64,000 bases of DNA from Brevibacillus brevis (GCF_031583145.1 NZ_CP134050.1:516501-580500), one strand, 5' to 3'. Positions 25,449-35,013 are shown, counted from the stretch's first letter. Program-made: numbers and translations. Notes: generated by a model from the letters alone, not told the origin.

Positions 25449-27459
25449 AAGATGCCGTCCGGAAAAAGCGTATTTCCTGCTCCAGGTCTTCTACGATGCC
25501 GGTAAGGCGCTCCGAGTCGTGGAGGAACTGCTCGGACAGTGACAGGCTTTCCTGGTTGGCGGCTACGGCTTTGAGTGTTCCGTAGACGACTTCCTGAGCG
25601 GAGGAAGAAAGGCTGTCTACACGCTCCTGGATCGACTGGCTCTGCTCGCGGATCGAGCCCGCGAGCTGCTGGATGGAAGCAAACTGGTCGGTTAGCGTCT
25701 CGCTGATCTGCACCGTTTGCCTGAAAATATCCGCGGCCCGGCGCAAGGTATGGATACCCGCGACGGTCGCCTGGTCAGTCTCCTCCAGGCAATCGGCGAC
25801 GTGCACCAACCGCTGTTCGCCCGACACGACGACTTCCTGAATCCGGGCGGTAGCTTCTTCTGTCTGTTCGCTCAGGAGCCGAATTTCATCTGCCACGATC
25901 CCGAAGCCGAGGCCTGCCTGACCTGCTCTGGATGCCTCGATCCGGGCGTTGAACGACAGCAGCTTGGTGCGCTTGGAAATTTCCGAGATCAGGACGAGTA
26001 TCCCTCGGATATCGCCCATGCTTTCTTTCATCGTCGACATGGCCTCAAGAGAGGCGCGCATGTCATCCGAAATTTTTTGCATGTTCGCCTGAAGCGATTC
26101 GATGGAGGCAGCCGCCATCGCACTTTGTTTGCGGGATTCCCGATTGTGCTCTCCTGCTGTGTCCATGGACGTCGTGATCTGTTCCAATTGCTGCGCAATC
26201 TCCGCCATGATGGTATGAATCCCCTGAATTTGCTCCTGCTGGTGGTCCATCTCTTGGGCCAGCCGTTCCGATACGGCGACGACTTCGGTCTGCGTCGCGT
26301 GGGAGTGGCGCGCCCCGTTGTCCACGTGGTTTGCAACCTGCCTGACCTCTGCGATGACACTCTGGATTTTGCCGATGATCGAGCGCATCTGGCCGGACAT
26401 GCTGTTGAAGCTGTCGGCTAGCTGGCGCAGCTCGTCGTTGGTCTTGACCTGCATGGACAAAGACAGATCGCCTTGGCTAAAGGCGGACATTTTTTGCTGC
26501 ACTTCTTTGACCGGATTCATGATCTTGCGGACGAAGGCGTACAGCAGGGCGGCGAGCGCACCCAGTCCGACGAGCGAAACGGCGAGGATGGTGAACTGCA
26601 GGGTGCGGACCTCTCGTTTGACTTCGGATACGGATTGGACGACGATCATGCTCCACCGAAGCGCGGGGTCGAATGTGTAGGCGCCGTAGTAATCGGCATC
26701 ACCCAGCTTGACGTGATCGTAACCGGACTGGCCCGCGATGGCGTGCTGGACGATGCCGAGCTGATCCATCATGGGGCGCTTTAGGGCGTAGGTCTTGTCG
26801 GGATGGGCGACGAGCTTTCCCTGGCGGTCGACGATCATGGCGTACCCGGTTCCACCGACCTTGAGCTGTCCGATGAACTCGCTGAGCTTGGGTACGGAGA
26901 CGAAGGCGACGATGACGCCCACCGTTTTTTCGTCCTCGCTCTGCAGCGGAAGGGCTACCGCCAGTTTGGGAAACTCCGTTTGGGAAAACTGGAAGACGTC
27001 GGAGATGAACGGCCCTTGCTTTTCCAGGGCGCCTGTGAACCAGTCGGTCTTGCGCGGGTCGTAGTCGGCGGCAAGCGGCGAGCCGGGGAAGGTCAAATAG
27101 CGGCCATCCGTAGTCGCGACCTGGATTTCCGAAATGGTCGGGTTGGCGGCTGCGAGATCTGACAGGATCCCGAAAATTTGACCGTTTGACGGCGCCGCGT
27201 TTTTGTATGTGGAGCCAAACGACTGCAGGGCAGTTTCGATCGAATGCACGCGGCTGCTGGCTTGCTCCATGGCAGAGCGGGCGGCATCGCGCAGTAGTTG
27301 GTTGGTTTTTTCATTGAGCATGGCTTCCGATTGATTGCTGATAAAGAGTGCGGAACAGGCCATCATCGCCACGACCATGGACAAAATTCCGAAAAACAGC
27401 CGGGTGAAGATGGAACGATGGTAAACCGACGCGTGGCCTTTGCTTTTTTTTCTCGGCAT
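25447..27459 (-). CDS. Methyl-accepting chemotaxis protein with Cache sensor
   Basis: The 670-residue receptor has a basic N-terminus, a first membrane helix (about 19-41), an extracellular double-Cache-type domain with segments like TISEIQVATTDGRYLTFPG and GYAMIVDRQGKLVAHPD, a second helix (about 290-315), a HAMP domain (RKIMNPVKEVQQKMSAFSQG) and the cytoplasmic signalling domain with tip-region sequence LLSFNARIEASRAG and GFGIVADEIRLLSEQT. I start at the ATG with complement ending at 27459, since AAGGGGAG lies just upstream; 43 further in-frame codons have no ribosome site. Divergent from pstB2. Its ligand is unknown; such Cache domains often bind amino acids or organic acids. Confidence 0.94.
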   Translation of the reverse strand: MPRKKSKGHASVYHRSIFTRLFFGILSMVVAMMACSALFISNQSEAMLNEKTNQLLRDAARSAMEQASSRVHSIETALQSFGSTYKNAAPSNGQIFGILSDLAAANPTISEIQVATTDGRYLTFPGSPLAADYDPRKTDWFTGALEKQGPFISDVFQFSQTEFPKLAVALPLQSEDEKTVGVIVAFVSVPKLSEFIGQLKVGGTGYAMIVDRQGKLVAHPDKTYALKRPMMDQLGIVQHAIAGQSGYDHVKLGDADYYGAYTFDPALRWSMIVVQSVSEVKREVRTLQFTILAVSLVGLGALAALLYAFVRKIMNPVKEVQQKMSAFSQGDLSLSMQVKTNDELRQLADSFNSMSGQMRSIIGKIQSVIAEVRQVANHVDNGARHSHATQTEVVAVSERLAQEMDHQQEQIQGIHTIMAEIAQQLEQITTSMDTAGEHNRESRKQSAMAAASIESLQANMQKISDDMRASLEAMSTMKESMGDIRGILVLISEISKRTKLLSFNARIEASRAGQAGLGFGIVADEIRLLSEQTEEATARIQEVVVSGEQRLVHVADCLEETDQATVAGIHTLRRAADIFRQTVQISETLTDQFASIQQLAGSIREQSQSIQERVDSLSSSAQEVVYGTLKAVAANQESLSLSEQFLHDSERLTGIVEDLEQEIRFFRTAS

Positions 27460-27570
27460 ATGCGTTCTCCCCTTATATGACAAAGCGTTCAGCTTTATTG
27501 TAGGGGGTTGGGATGGGGGCGTATATGGCTTGTCAGCAACATTTACCAGATCTTTACCTTGGTTAAAATC

Positions 27571-27624
27571 TTTATGGAAACTTAACAAAGATCACACAAT
27601 GACATAACGTTGGCAAGCTATATT
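27571..27624 (+). promoter_or_regulatory. Pho-box promoter of the second pstB
   Basis: Hexamers recur every 11 bases: TTTATG (27571), TTAACA (27582), CACACA (27593) and ATAACG (27604). A TATATT -10 box lies at 27619-27624. The distance from TTAACA to the -10 is 37 bases, the same as before pstS. Confidence 0.68.
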
Positions 27625-27665
27625 GGAGGGGATGAATCACGCACTTGCGAAGGAGCGAAGAGAGT

Positions 27666-28418
<753 letters not shown>

Positions 28419-28442
28419 TCGGGAAGTGTAGTAAAGTGATAG

Positions 28443-28471
28443 GAGTGGGCTCAAGGAGTCCGCTCTTTTTC
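28443..28471 (+). terminator. Terminator of the second pstB
   Basis: GAGTGGGCT pairs with AGTCCGCTC with G-U pairs, followed by TTTTTC. The stem is imperfect, so some read-through into the ArsB-type gene is possible. Confidence 0.65.
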
Positions 28472-28533
28472 TGTTAGCGAGAAAGAAGGCCAGCCAAGAT
28501 CTTGGAAAAGGCCTGGAAGAGGAGAAATTTACT

Positions 28534-29817
28534 GTGGTCTGGATCTCATTGCTTATTTTCGCGGCGACGCTGACCCTGGTGGTCTGGCAGCCGCGCGGTT
28601 TGTCCATCGGCTATCCGGCAGTTGGCGGAGCGATTCTGGCGCTCGCTTGCGGCGTCGTGACCTTCGCGGATGTCGTCGAAGTCACATCGATTGTCTGGAA
28701 CGCCACCTTCGCGCTGATCGGCATTATCATCATTTCACTCATTCTGGACGAGATCGGCTTCTTTGAATGGGCTGCGCTGCACATGGCCAGGCTGGCGAAG
28801 GGAAACGGCCGGCTGATGTTTGCCTACGTCATCCTGCTGGGCACCGTCGTCTCCGCGCTTTTTACCAATGACGGTACGGCGCTGATCTTGACCCCGATCG
28901 TGCTGGCGCAGATGCGGGCGCTGCAGCTCGATTCGAAGACGGTACTGGCTTTCGTCATGGCCAGCGGATTTATTGCCGATTCCAGCTCTCTTCCGTTTGT
29001 GGTGAGCAATCTGGTAAACATCGTCTCGGCCGATTATTTCGACATCGGCTTCGCCCGGTACGCTTCACGCATGGTGCTCCCTACCTTGTTTTCGGTCGGT
29101 GCCAGCCTCGTTGTCCTGTTCCTGTACTTTCGCAAGAGCATTCCCAAGCAAGTCGATTTGACGCAATTGAAAAGACCGCGGGAAGCGATCCGGGACATGA
29201 GACTGTTCCGGCTGTCCTGGCCGGTTCTGGCCGTCCTGCTGGCAGGCTTTTTTCTCAGCGATTCGCTTCATACGCCTGTTTCTGTCATCATCGCAGGGGC
29301 GGCCCTCGTTTTTTGCCTGGCAGCCAAGAAGAGCCCGACTGTTCAGATGCGGCGCATCGTCAAAGAAGCGCCGTGGGTGGTGGTCATTTTTTCGATTGGC
29401 ATGTACGTGGTCGTCTGGGGGCTGCACAACGTCAAGCTGACGGATCTGGTCAAGTCGATGCTGGATGCCTTGATGGGGCATGGCTTGCTGGCCGTGACCA
29501 TCGGAGCGGGATTCATCTCTGCGATCCTTTCATCGATCATGAACAATCTGCCGACGGTCATGTTTCACGCCCTGGCGATCGGAGCTTCCCAAGCGGACGG
29601 CGTCATGCGAGAAGCCATGATTTACGCCAATGTCATCGGCAGCGACCTGGGTCCCAAAATTACCCCGATCGGCTCTTTGGCTACGCTCCTGTGGCTCCAT
29701 GTGCTCGGCAAAAAGGGCATCCGGATCACCTGGGGGCACTATTTCAAGACAGGCATCGTCTTGACCGTGCCGACCTTGCTCCTCACGCTGCTCGGGTTGT
29801 TCCTGACCCTGCATTGA
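28534..29817 (+). CDS. ArsB/NhaD-type transporter, probable arsenite or anion efflux permease
   Basis: The 427-residue protein has about eleven transmembrane helices and the ion-transporter superfamily pattern of ArsB: FTNDGTALILTPIV in the first half, then ASGFIADSSSLPFVVSNLVN, and the repeat MNNLPTVM with NVIGSDLGPKITPIGSLATLLW in the second. ArsB pumps arsenite out of the cell. The start is GTG with AGAGGAG upstream. It lies downstream of a Pho-regulated pstB; phosphate importers admit arsenate, so a link is plausible but no arsC or arsR adjoins it. A related anion could also be the substrate. Confidence 0.85.
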   Translation: MVWISLLIFAATLTLVVWQPRGLSIGYPAVGGAILALACGVVTFADVVEVTSIVWNATFALIGIIIISLILDEIGFFEWAALHMARLAKGNGRLMFAYVILLGTVVSALFTNDGTALILTPIVLAQMRALQLDSKTVLAFVMASGFIADSSSLPFVVSNLVNIVSADYFDIGFARYASRMVLPTLFSVGASLVVLFLYFRKSIPKQVDLTQLKRPREAIRDMRLFRLSWPVLAVLLAGFFLSDSLHTPVSVIIAGAALVFCLAAKKSPTVQMRRIVKEAPWVVVIFSIGMYVVVWGLHNVKLTDLVKSMLDALMGHGLLAVTIGAGFISAILSSIMNNLPTVMFHALAIGASQADGVMREAMIYANVIGSDLGPKITPIGSLATLLWLHVLGKKGIRITWGHYFKTGIVLTVPTLLLTLLGLFLTLH

Positions 29818-29889
29818 GCAGGTGGATTTGACGGGAGGCGGGTATTTTTCTGGATGAAATGCGAGAAGCAAACAGCCCCAAAGCATGAA

Positions 29890-29924
29890 AGAAGAGCAGC
29901 CTGGTACAGGGCTGCTCTTTTTTG
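29890..29924. terminator. Bidirectional terminator between arsB-type and YCF48-type genes
   Basis: AAGAGCAGCC pairs with GGGCTGCTCTT around a short loop, with A on one side and T on the other, between two converging genes. Confidence 0.88.
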
Positions 29925-29939
29925 TGGGAAAGGCATGTG

Positions 29940-31172
29940 TCAAGAAGACTTCCCAGGAGCGGGGAACTCATGCGTTTTTTTCCAATGTTCGCCGCCGTCC
30001 GAGGTGGTGTACATTACCGAAGCTTTTTCGTTGTCCGTGCAGACCCACCACCCGTTTTTGGCATCTGCCATGCCCAGAATGGCTCCGGCATAGCCGGGAT
30101 AAGCAGCGGGTTCGTTCACCCACGTTTTCCCTCCGTCCGTGGTCTTGCCGACGGTATTCGGCTTGTCGCAGGCAGGGCAGTCTCCGCCCATATACGCAGT
30201 CTTGCGGTCTACGACATACAGCGGCCCCGGCTTGGAGCCTTGGTTTTTGGGACCGCCGTTGTACTCCAGCGGGAAGCCGGGAGCGGGTCCCCCGCCGGCT
30301 GTGGAGTTGGCCACAACCGTCTGCCAGCTCTTGCCGCCATCCGACGTGTGAAACAACGAGTACGACGTTTGCGACATGCCGGAGTCGCCAACCCACTCTA
30401 CCCAGGCATCGTCCGGGCCGACAGAGCGGATGAGGGCGCCGTTCAGCGGCGCTGCCAGCTTGCGGCCCATGACGGTCTTCCACGTTTTCCCGCCATCCTG
30501 TGTTCTTTGGACGATTCCCATTCCATTGTTTTGAATGACAGCCCAGCCGTTTTTCTCGTCGTGAAAATAGGCGTCTCCGACGATGTTTTGGGGAACAGGC
30601 AGGGCGTCCCAGCTTTTGCCGCCGTCCGCAGTAGCCGCATTTGCCGCGAAAGCCCGATCGGCCGAAACGAAATGCAGGAATCCGCTGTTTGGCGCTTTCC
30701 CCGCAACCGACCAATGCTGGCCGCCGTCCGTAGTGCGGAGGAGATTCGCGGATTCTGTCTCGGCCCACGCTTGCTTGCCGTTCAGGGCAAAAATTTGACT
30801 GATGGCTTCTTGGCCGCTCCATTGCGTCTGCCAGCTTCGCCCTCCGTCGTCGGTGCGGGCGATCCATCCGTCTCCGCCGATCCAGCCCGAACTTGCGCTG
30901 GCGAGCCTCATGGCTGTAGGGGTTCCCAGCGAAGCGGCGGAAGATCCTTGGTTCCTGCCGTCCGTGGTCGAATCGGGTGAAGAAGGAAGATGGCTATCCT
31001 TGCCCGCATCGGAGGGCGTGGCAGGTGTTTGCGAAGGAGCAGGATCGGCCGCTGAAGGCGCGGTATTGCCAGCAGATTGATCTGCGGGAGACGGCACCGA
31101 GCTTTGGCAGCCGGTGGCTGCGAGAAGCCCAAGCAACAGGAGTGCGAGAGTCTTGCTGCGTACAGAAAACAT
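29940..31172 (-). CDS. Lipoprotein with YCF48/BNR-type beta-propeller
   Basis: A 410-residue lipoprotein with lipobox ATGC (about Cys19), a long Ser/Pro/Ala/Thr linker (about 20-85) and a propeller made of repeated DGGxxW turns: DDGGRSW, TDGGQHW, ADGGKSW, QDGGKTW, SDGGKSW, TDGGKTW and SDGGEHW. Seven such turns suggest seven blades. YCF48 proteins help assemble photosystem II in phototrophs, but in Firmicutes these repeats occur in secreted proteins of unknown role. A CxxC (CPAC) lies in the sixth blade. GGGAGG is upstream of the start. It stands alone between converging and diverging genes. Confidence 0.85.
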   Translation of the reverse strand: MFSVRSKTLALLLLGLLAATGCQSSVPSPADQSAGNTAPSAADPAPSQTPATPSDAGKDSHLPSSPDSTTDGRNQGSSAASLGTPTAMRLASASSGWIGGDGWIARTDDGGRSWQTQWSGQEAISQIFALNGKQAWAETESANLLRTTDGGQHWSVAGKAPNSGFLHFVSADRAFAANAATADGGKSWDALPVPQNIVGDAYFHDEKNGWAVIQNNGMGIVQRTQDGGKTWKTVMGRKLAAPLNGALIRSVGPDDAWVEWVGDSGMSQTSYSLFHTSDGGKSWQTVVANSTAGGGPAPGFPLEYNGGPKNQGSKPGPLYVVDRKTAYMGGDCPACDKPNTVGKTTDGGKTWVNEPAAYPGYAGAILGMADAKNGWWVCTDNEKASVMYTTSDGGEHWKKTHEFPAPGKSS

Positions 31173-31331
31173 TTGATGATTCCTCCCAATGTGGTTGGTG
31201 TGTTCATTCAATAAACGTATGAGCGCGAGAAATATTACAGTGAAAAAAGTTTGCCCGCAAAGAATGCCGAATAGGACACAATCCCCAAGGAAAAAATAGG
31301 CGCAACTTACGAAAAAGAGGAGGAAATCCCA

Positions 31332-31724
31332 ATGTGGCAAGGCTGGCCGATCGAACGTGTCCTCATCTTGTTTGCAGGTCTTGCATTTGCACTGATCGCC
31401 GTTCAAGTCACCATGTTTCATTCGAGACAAAATTTTCGCCATTGGGCCATGTGGGTACCCGTCATCGAACTGCCTATTTTTGCGGTGACCGCGATTGTTT
31501 TGTCCTTTGTGAACGCAGGCTGGCTGCGCGTCGTATTTACCCTGATGCTGGTGCTCGGGCTGGCGGGAGGCGTTTTCGGGGCGTATTTGCACACGGTAGG
31601 CGTCGGGCAGCGGGTAGGCGGTTACTCGCAAAGCCAAAATTTCCTCGTCGGTCCCCCTATTATCCTGCCGCTGCTCATGACCGCCATCTCAGCGCTGGGG
31701 CTGATCGCCCTGTTTTGGGGGTGA
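31332..31724 (+). CDS. Four-helix membrane protein of the GMC oxidoreductase cluster
   Basis: A 130-residue protein with four predicted transmembrane helices and no motif I can assign. GAGGAGG precedes the ATG. It lies seven bases before the next gene, which in turn overlaps the oxidoreductase gene, so the three form an operon. It may anchor the enzyme or pass electrons, but it has no obvious haem-ligand pattern; that role is inference from context. Confidence 0.75.
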   Translation: MWQGWPIERVLILFAGLAFALIAVQVTMFHSRQNFRHWAMWVPVIELPIFAVTAIVLSFVNAGWLRVVFTLMLVLGLAGGVFGAYLHTVGVGQRVGGYSQSQNFLVGPPIILPLLMTAISALGLIALFWG

Positions 31725-31730
31725 GGGCAC

Positions 31731-32333
31731 ATGGCAAATGAAAGCCGTTATCCTAACTATGACGTGTGGGAGCAGCATGCCGAGTGGGATGGGCATACCA
31801 AAAAAATCGTTGGCTCCAGACGTTCCCCGCAGGTTGCCCATCAGTTTTTTACGCAGCCGGAGGCACTGCTGCTGCAAACGATTGTGGGATCGCTGGTAGA
31901 CGACCATCGTCTGGAAGTGCTGACCTACGTAGCGCAGCATTTGGACGAATCCATAGCGAGCCCGATCGGAGAATCCCAGCGCAAAGTGGGAGTTCCCCCC
32001 AAAAAAGATTTGTACCGGAAAGGGCTCGCAGGGGTAGAGGCGGAGAGTCATGCGGCATATGGAACCGAATTTGCCGCTCTGAAGCGGCAGGAGCAGGAAA
32101 AGGTGCTGCAAGCCGTTTCGTCTGGCCGGACGAAGGCCGGACAAGCTTGGGAGGGCGTAGCTCCCGCCGATTTTTTCAAACGGCTCCTGCACGACGCGGT
32201 GAGTGCCTATTACTCTCATCCGCTTGTCTGGTCCGATATCGGCTACGGAGGACCGGCTTATCCGCGTGGCTACGTCCGTGTTGAGCTGGGATTGACTGAT
32301 CCTTGGGAGGCGAGAGCAAATGACATGGAGTGA
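31731..32333 (+). CDS. Gluconate 2-dehydrogenase subunit 3 family protein
   Basis: The 200-residue protein resembles the small gamma subunit of flavoprotein alcohol dehydrogenases of the gluconate dehydrogenase type: LLQTIVGSLVDDHRLEVL near the start, and the C-terminal region with FFKRLLHDAVSAYYSHPLVWSDIGYGGPAYPRG. In the family this subunit partners a GMC oxidoreductase and often carries a Tat signal. No Tat signal is visible here, so the complex may stay in the cytoplasm or on the inner face. Its last 14 bases overlap the following gene. Confidence 0.82.
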   Translation: MANESRYPNYDVWEQHAEWDGHTKKIVGSRRSPQVAHQFFTQPEALLLQTIVGSLVDDHRLEVLTYVAQHLDESIASPIGESQRKVGVPPKKDLYRKGLAGVEAESHAAYGTEFAALKRQEQEKVLQAVSSGRTKAGQAWEGVAPADFFKRLLHDAVSAYYSHPLVWSDIGYGGPAYPRGYVRVELGLTDPWEARANDME

Positions 32334-33957
32334 CCCGGTCAAGCACCATAGCGACCATTACGACGGGTACCGCTCGAGCAATCTGGACAAGCGGAAATAC
32401 GCGGATGGAGCCGACGTGTGCATCGTCGGTGCGGGGGCAGCAGGTGGCGTTCTCGCCTACGAGCTGGCCAAGGCAGGTCTTCGGGTCGTCGTCATTGAGG
32501 CCGGGCCGTTCTGGGATCCGCAGAGCGACTTTGCAAGCGATGAGCTTTCCATGCGCCGCTTGGCCTGGCAAGAGACGCGGCTAGTAGCGGGCCGTGATCC
32601 GCTGCGGCTTGGACACAACAATTCGGGGCGAGGGGTCGGCGGGGGAACCGTGCATTTTACCGGGGTTTTTCTCCGTTTCCACGAGAGCGATTTTCGGACG
32701 AGGACCATCGACGGGGTAGGGGAGGACTGGCCGATTACCTATCATGACCTCGCTCCGTACTACGACAAGATCGAACGGGAAATTGCCGTCTCGGGACCCT
32801 CGCATTTTCCGTGGGGCGCCTTTCAAGGCCCGTATCCCTACCCGGTCCGCGAGCCGATCAGCGCCAATTCGCAGCTTTTCCGGGAAGCGTGCCAAAAGCT
32901 GGGCTATGACAGCGTGGTGGCTCCACTGGCAATCTTGTCCGGGCCGTTTGACGGCAGGCCGCCTTGCATCAATCGCGGCTTCTGCAATCAGGGGTGCATG
33001 CCGAATGCCAAGTACAGCGGACTGATTCACCACATCCCCAAAGCGATCGCAGAAGGGGCTGAGATCCTGTCCGATTGCATGGTGACGGAAATTTTGATGG
33101 CCGGCGACCGGGTGAGCGGGGTTCTCTTTACCCATGACGGCCTGACGCACCGGCAAATGGCCCGCGTCGTCATTCTGGCAGGTTTCGTGGTGGAGACGCC
33201 GCGGCTGCTCCTGAGCTCCGCCAACTCGCGCTTTCCGGACGGACTTGCCAATTCCAGCGGGTGGGTGGGAAAGGCCATCATGCCGCACTCCAGCCACGAC
33301 GTGTACGGCCGCCTGCCTGAAGAGGTGCGTCTCTACAAAGGGACCCCGGTCCTGGCGCTGACGCAGCACTTCTACGAGACGGACAGGGAGCGGGGATTCG
33401 CCCGAGGATACACGCTGAATGCCCATGGGGCGAGGCCGGTTGCGATGGCTACCGCGATTGCCGCAGAGCGCGAGGACGGTTCATTTTTATGGGGGCGGCA
33501 CCTGCGGGAAACGATGCTGGACTACAACATGTACGCCCGGATCACGCTCGTGGGGGAAGTCTTGCCCCATCCGGACAACGCCGTGACGCTGAGCGGGGAG
33601 AAGGACGAGTACGGCATGCCGGTTCCCAAGGTGACGTTCAGTTACCAGGAAAACGACCGACTGTTATACCAGCATGCAATTGAACAAATGAAACAGATTG
33701 TGGAAGCGATGGGGGGAACCCCGGAGCACGTCGTATCCGATACGGCCCATTTGATGGGCGGGTGCCGGATGGGACGGGATCCTTCGACCTCGGTAGTCAA
33801 TGAGTTTGGTCAGTCGCATGACATTCCCAACCTTTTCATAGCGGGAGCATCCACATTTGTTACATCCAGTGGCAGCAACCCGACGAACACAGTAATGGCG
33901 CTGGCTGCACGGACTGCCGACAAGCTGATCGAGGCCATGAACCAGCGCGAAGTTTAG
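32320..33957 (+). CDS. GMC family FAD-dependent oxidoreductase
   Basis: The 545-residue enzyme oxidises an alcohol or sugar using FAD. The N-terminal Rossmann motif is CIVGAGAAGGVLAYELA; the second FAD-binding region is GRGVGGGTVHFTG; the C-terminus has HLMGGCRMGRDP and the closing GASTFVTSSGSNPTNTVMAL with the catalytic His/Asn pair region typical of gluconate and sorbitol dehydrogenase flavin subunits. GGGAGG lies 10 bases before the ATG, inside the upstream gene, so the two are coupled. Together with the upstream subunit-3 protein it should form a dehydrogenase. Substrate cannot be told. Confidence 0.9.
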   Translation: MTWSDPVKHHSDHYDGYRSSNLDKRKYADGADVCIVGAGAAGGVLAYELAKAGLRVVVIEAGPFWDPQSDFASDELSMRRLAWQETRLVAGRDPLRLGHNNSGRGVGGGTVHFTGVFLRFHESDFRTRTIDGVGEDWPITYHDLAPYYDKIEREIAVSGPSHFPWGAFQGPYPYPVREPISANSQLFREACQKLGYDSVVAPLAILSGPFDGRPPCINRGFCNQGCMPNAKYSGLIHHIPKAIAEGAEILSDCMVTEILMAGDRVSGVLFTHDGLTHRQMARVVILAGFVVETPRLLLSSANSRFPDGLANSSGWVGKAIMPHSSHDVYGRLPEEVRLYKGTPVLALTQHFYETDRERGFARGYTLNAHGARPVAMATAIAAEREDGSFLWGRHLRETMLDYNMYARITLVGEVLPHPDNAVTLSGEKDEYGMPVPKVTFSYQENDRLLYQHAIEQMKQIVEAMGGTPEHVVSDTAHLMGGCRMGRDPSTSVVNEFGQSHDIPNLFIAGASTFVTSSGSNPTNTVMALAARTADKLIEAMNQREV

Positions 33958-34052
33958 TGAGCAATCACCGAACTTTTATGTTCCTATCTTCCCCACCGAA
34001 CAAAACATATTGTATACTGAGAGGCAGATAAGCAAGGCAAAGGTGGGTTCGT

Positions 34053-34388
34053 ATGGATATGGATTTAATGCAGGTACTGTTTTTGTCCGAGGTTTATAAG
34101 CTTCTTGGTGACAAGACGCGACTGATGATCATGGCGCTCCTGCAAGTGCAGTCCTTATGTGTCCGTGATCTCGTGGAGATTCTGCAAACTTCCCAACCCT
34201 CTGTTTCCCAACACTTAGCGAAGTTAAAGACACATGGTTTGGTCAAAGAGCGTCGGAAAGGACCATGGGTATTCTACTCAGTCAATACGGATTGCGCTCC
34301 TGCAGTCAAGCAGATTCTGTCTAATTTACCGGATATGTCGCCTGTCATCAAACAAAAATCAGCCGAGAACGAACCTTCTTTCGGCTGA
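34053..34388 (+). CDS. ArsR family transcriptional regulator
   Basis: A 111-residue winged-helix repressor with the ArsR core: LLGDKTRLMIMALLQ, the recognition region SQPSVSQHLAKLKTHGLV and a wing RRKGPWVFYSV. Arsenic sensors of this family carry a paired-cysteine motif (CVC) in helix 3; here the place reads LCVRDL with a single Cys36, and another Cys lies near residue 82. It may sense another metal or a redox signal. It stands alone, followed by terminators. The start ATG has AAAGGTGGG upstream. Confidence 0.88.
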   Translation: MDMDLMQVLFLSEVYKLLGDKTRLMIMALLQVQSLCVRDLVEILQTSQPSVSQHLAKLKTHGLVKERRKGPWVFYSVNTDCAPAVKQILSNLPDMSPVIKQKSAENEPSFG

Positions 34389-34402
34389 TCGGTCTTATTT
34401 GA

Positions 34403-34437
34403 AGCGATGGATCAATTTGGATCCAACGCTTTTTTTT
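34403..34437 (+). terminator. Terminator of the ArsR-type gene
   Basis: AGCGATGGATC pairs with GATCCAACGCT with one mismatch, followed by eight T. A second hairpin (34358-34389) overlapping the stop codon has only a weak T tract. Confidence 0.85.
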
Positions 34438-34553
34438 ACGTGAAGGAATTTGTAAGCGGAACGCTTATAAACTTCCGGAGCGCATGGCGAAGTACCTCAG
34501 CGTCCAACATCCAGCATCAACTGCGGTGAATTATTCCGCTATAACGCGGTCGC

Positions 34554-34814
34554 TCATCCTTGATATGGCAGCGACAAGTGTTTGCTTATTTGTTCCTTGT
34601 CAAATCCGTGGATGACAATTTCCTCGCCGGTTTCCTTCTTGATCAAGGTAACCGGGGTCATGCTGGCACCGAGGGCGATCGCTTCCTGGAAGTACGCGTC
34701 GTTTTTGCGGATGTCCCGGTCTTCAAACGCAATCTGTTGGCTGGTTAGCCACATTTTTTCCTCCTGACAAGGACCGCAAGTGGTTTGCGTGTAGATGATG
34801 ACAGTATGGGCCAT
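34554..34814 (-). CDS. Glutaredoxin-like protein
   Basis: An 86-residue thioredoxin-fold protein with the redox motif CGPC (TQTTCGPCQEEK), the cis-proline region MTPVTLI and a GFDKEQI end typical of NrdH/Grx-like proteins. It should reduce disulfides in the cytoplasm. Reading on the minus strand, AAAGGAG lies just before the ATG. It is a single gene between a regulator and a spore-protein gene and has no apparent partner here. Confidence 0.88.
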   Translation of the reverse strand: MAHTVIIYTQTTCGPCQEEKMWLTSQQIAFEDRDIRKNDAYFQEAIALGASMTPVTLIKKETGEEIVIHGFDKEQISKHLSLPYQG

Positions 34815-34951
34815 AGGATAAGGCTCCTTTCATAATGCGTAGTGGAAACAAGTCATTCGCCCCGGCTTGGGGCATTTCCTGCTGGCGATTGCACTTTTAG
34901 AATGTCCGTTCGAGCTGCTTTCTTTTCAGCGTCGGATGGGAAAAACAGGAT

Positions 34952-34981
34952 GGATACCTCAATAGGGGGCGGTACAAATTA
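34952..34981 (+). promoter_or_regulatory. Possible SigG promoter of the gamma-SASP gene
   Basis: GGATA (34952-34956) and CAAATTA (34975-34981) are 18 bases apart and match the SigG consensus at most positions. The expected start would lie just before the ribosome site at 34996. The forespore role of the product supports it. Confidence 0.4.
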
Positions 34982-35013
34982 TATTCAGCGACATCGAGGA
35001 GGTGAATCGAACG

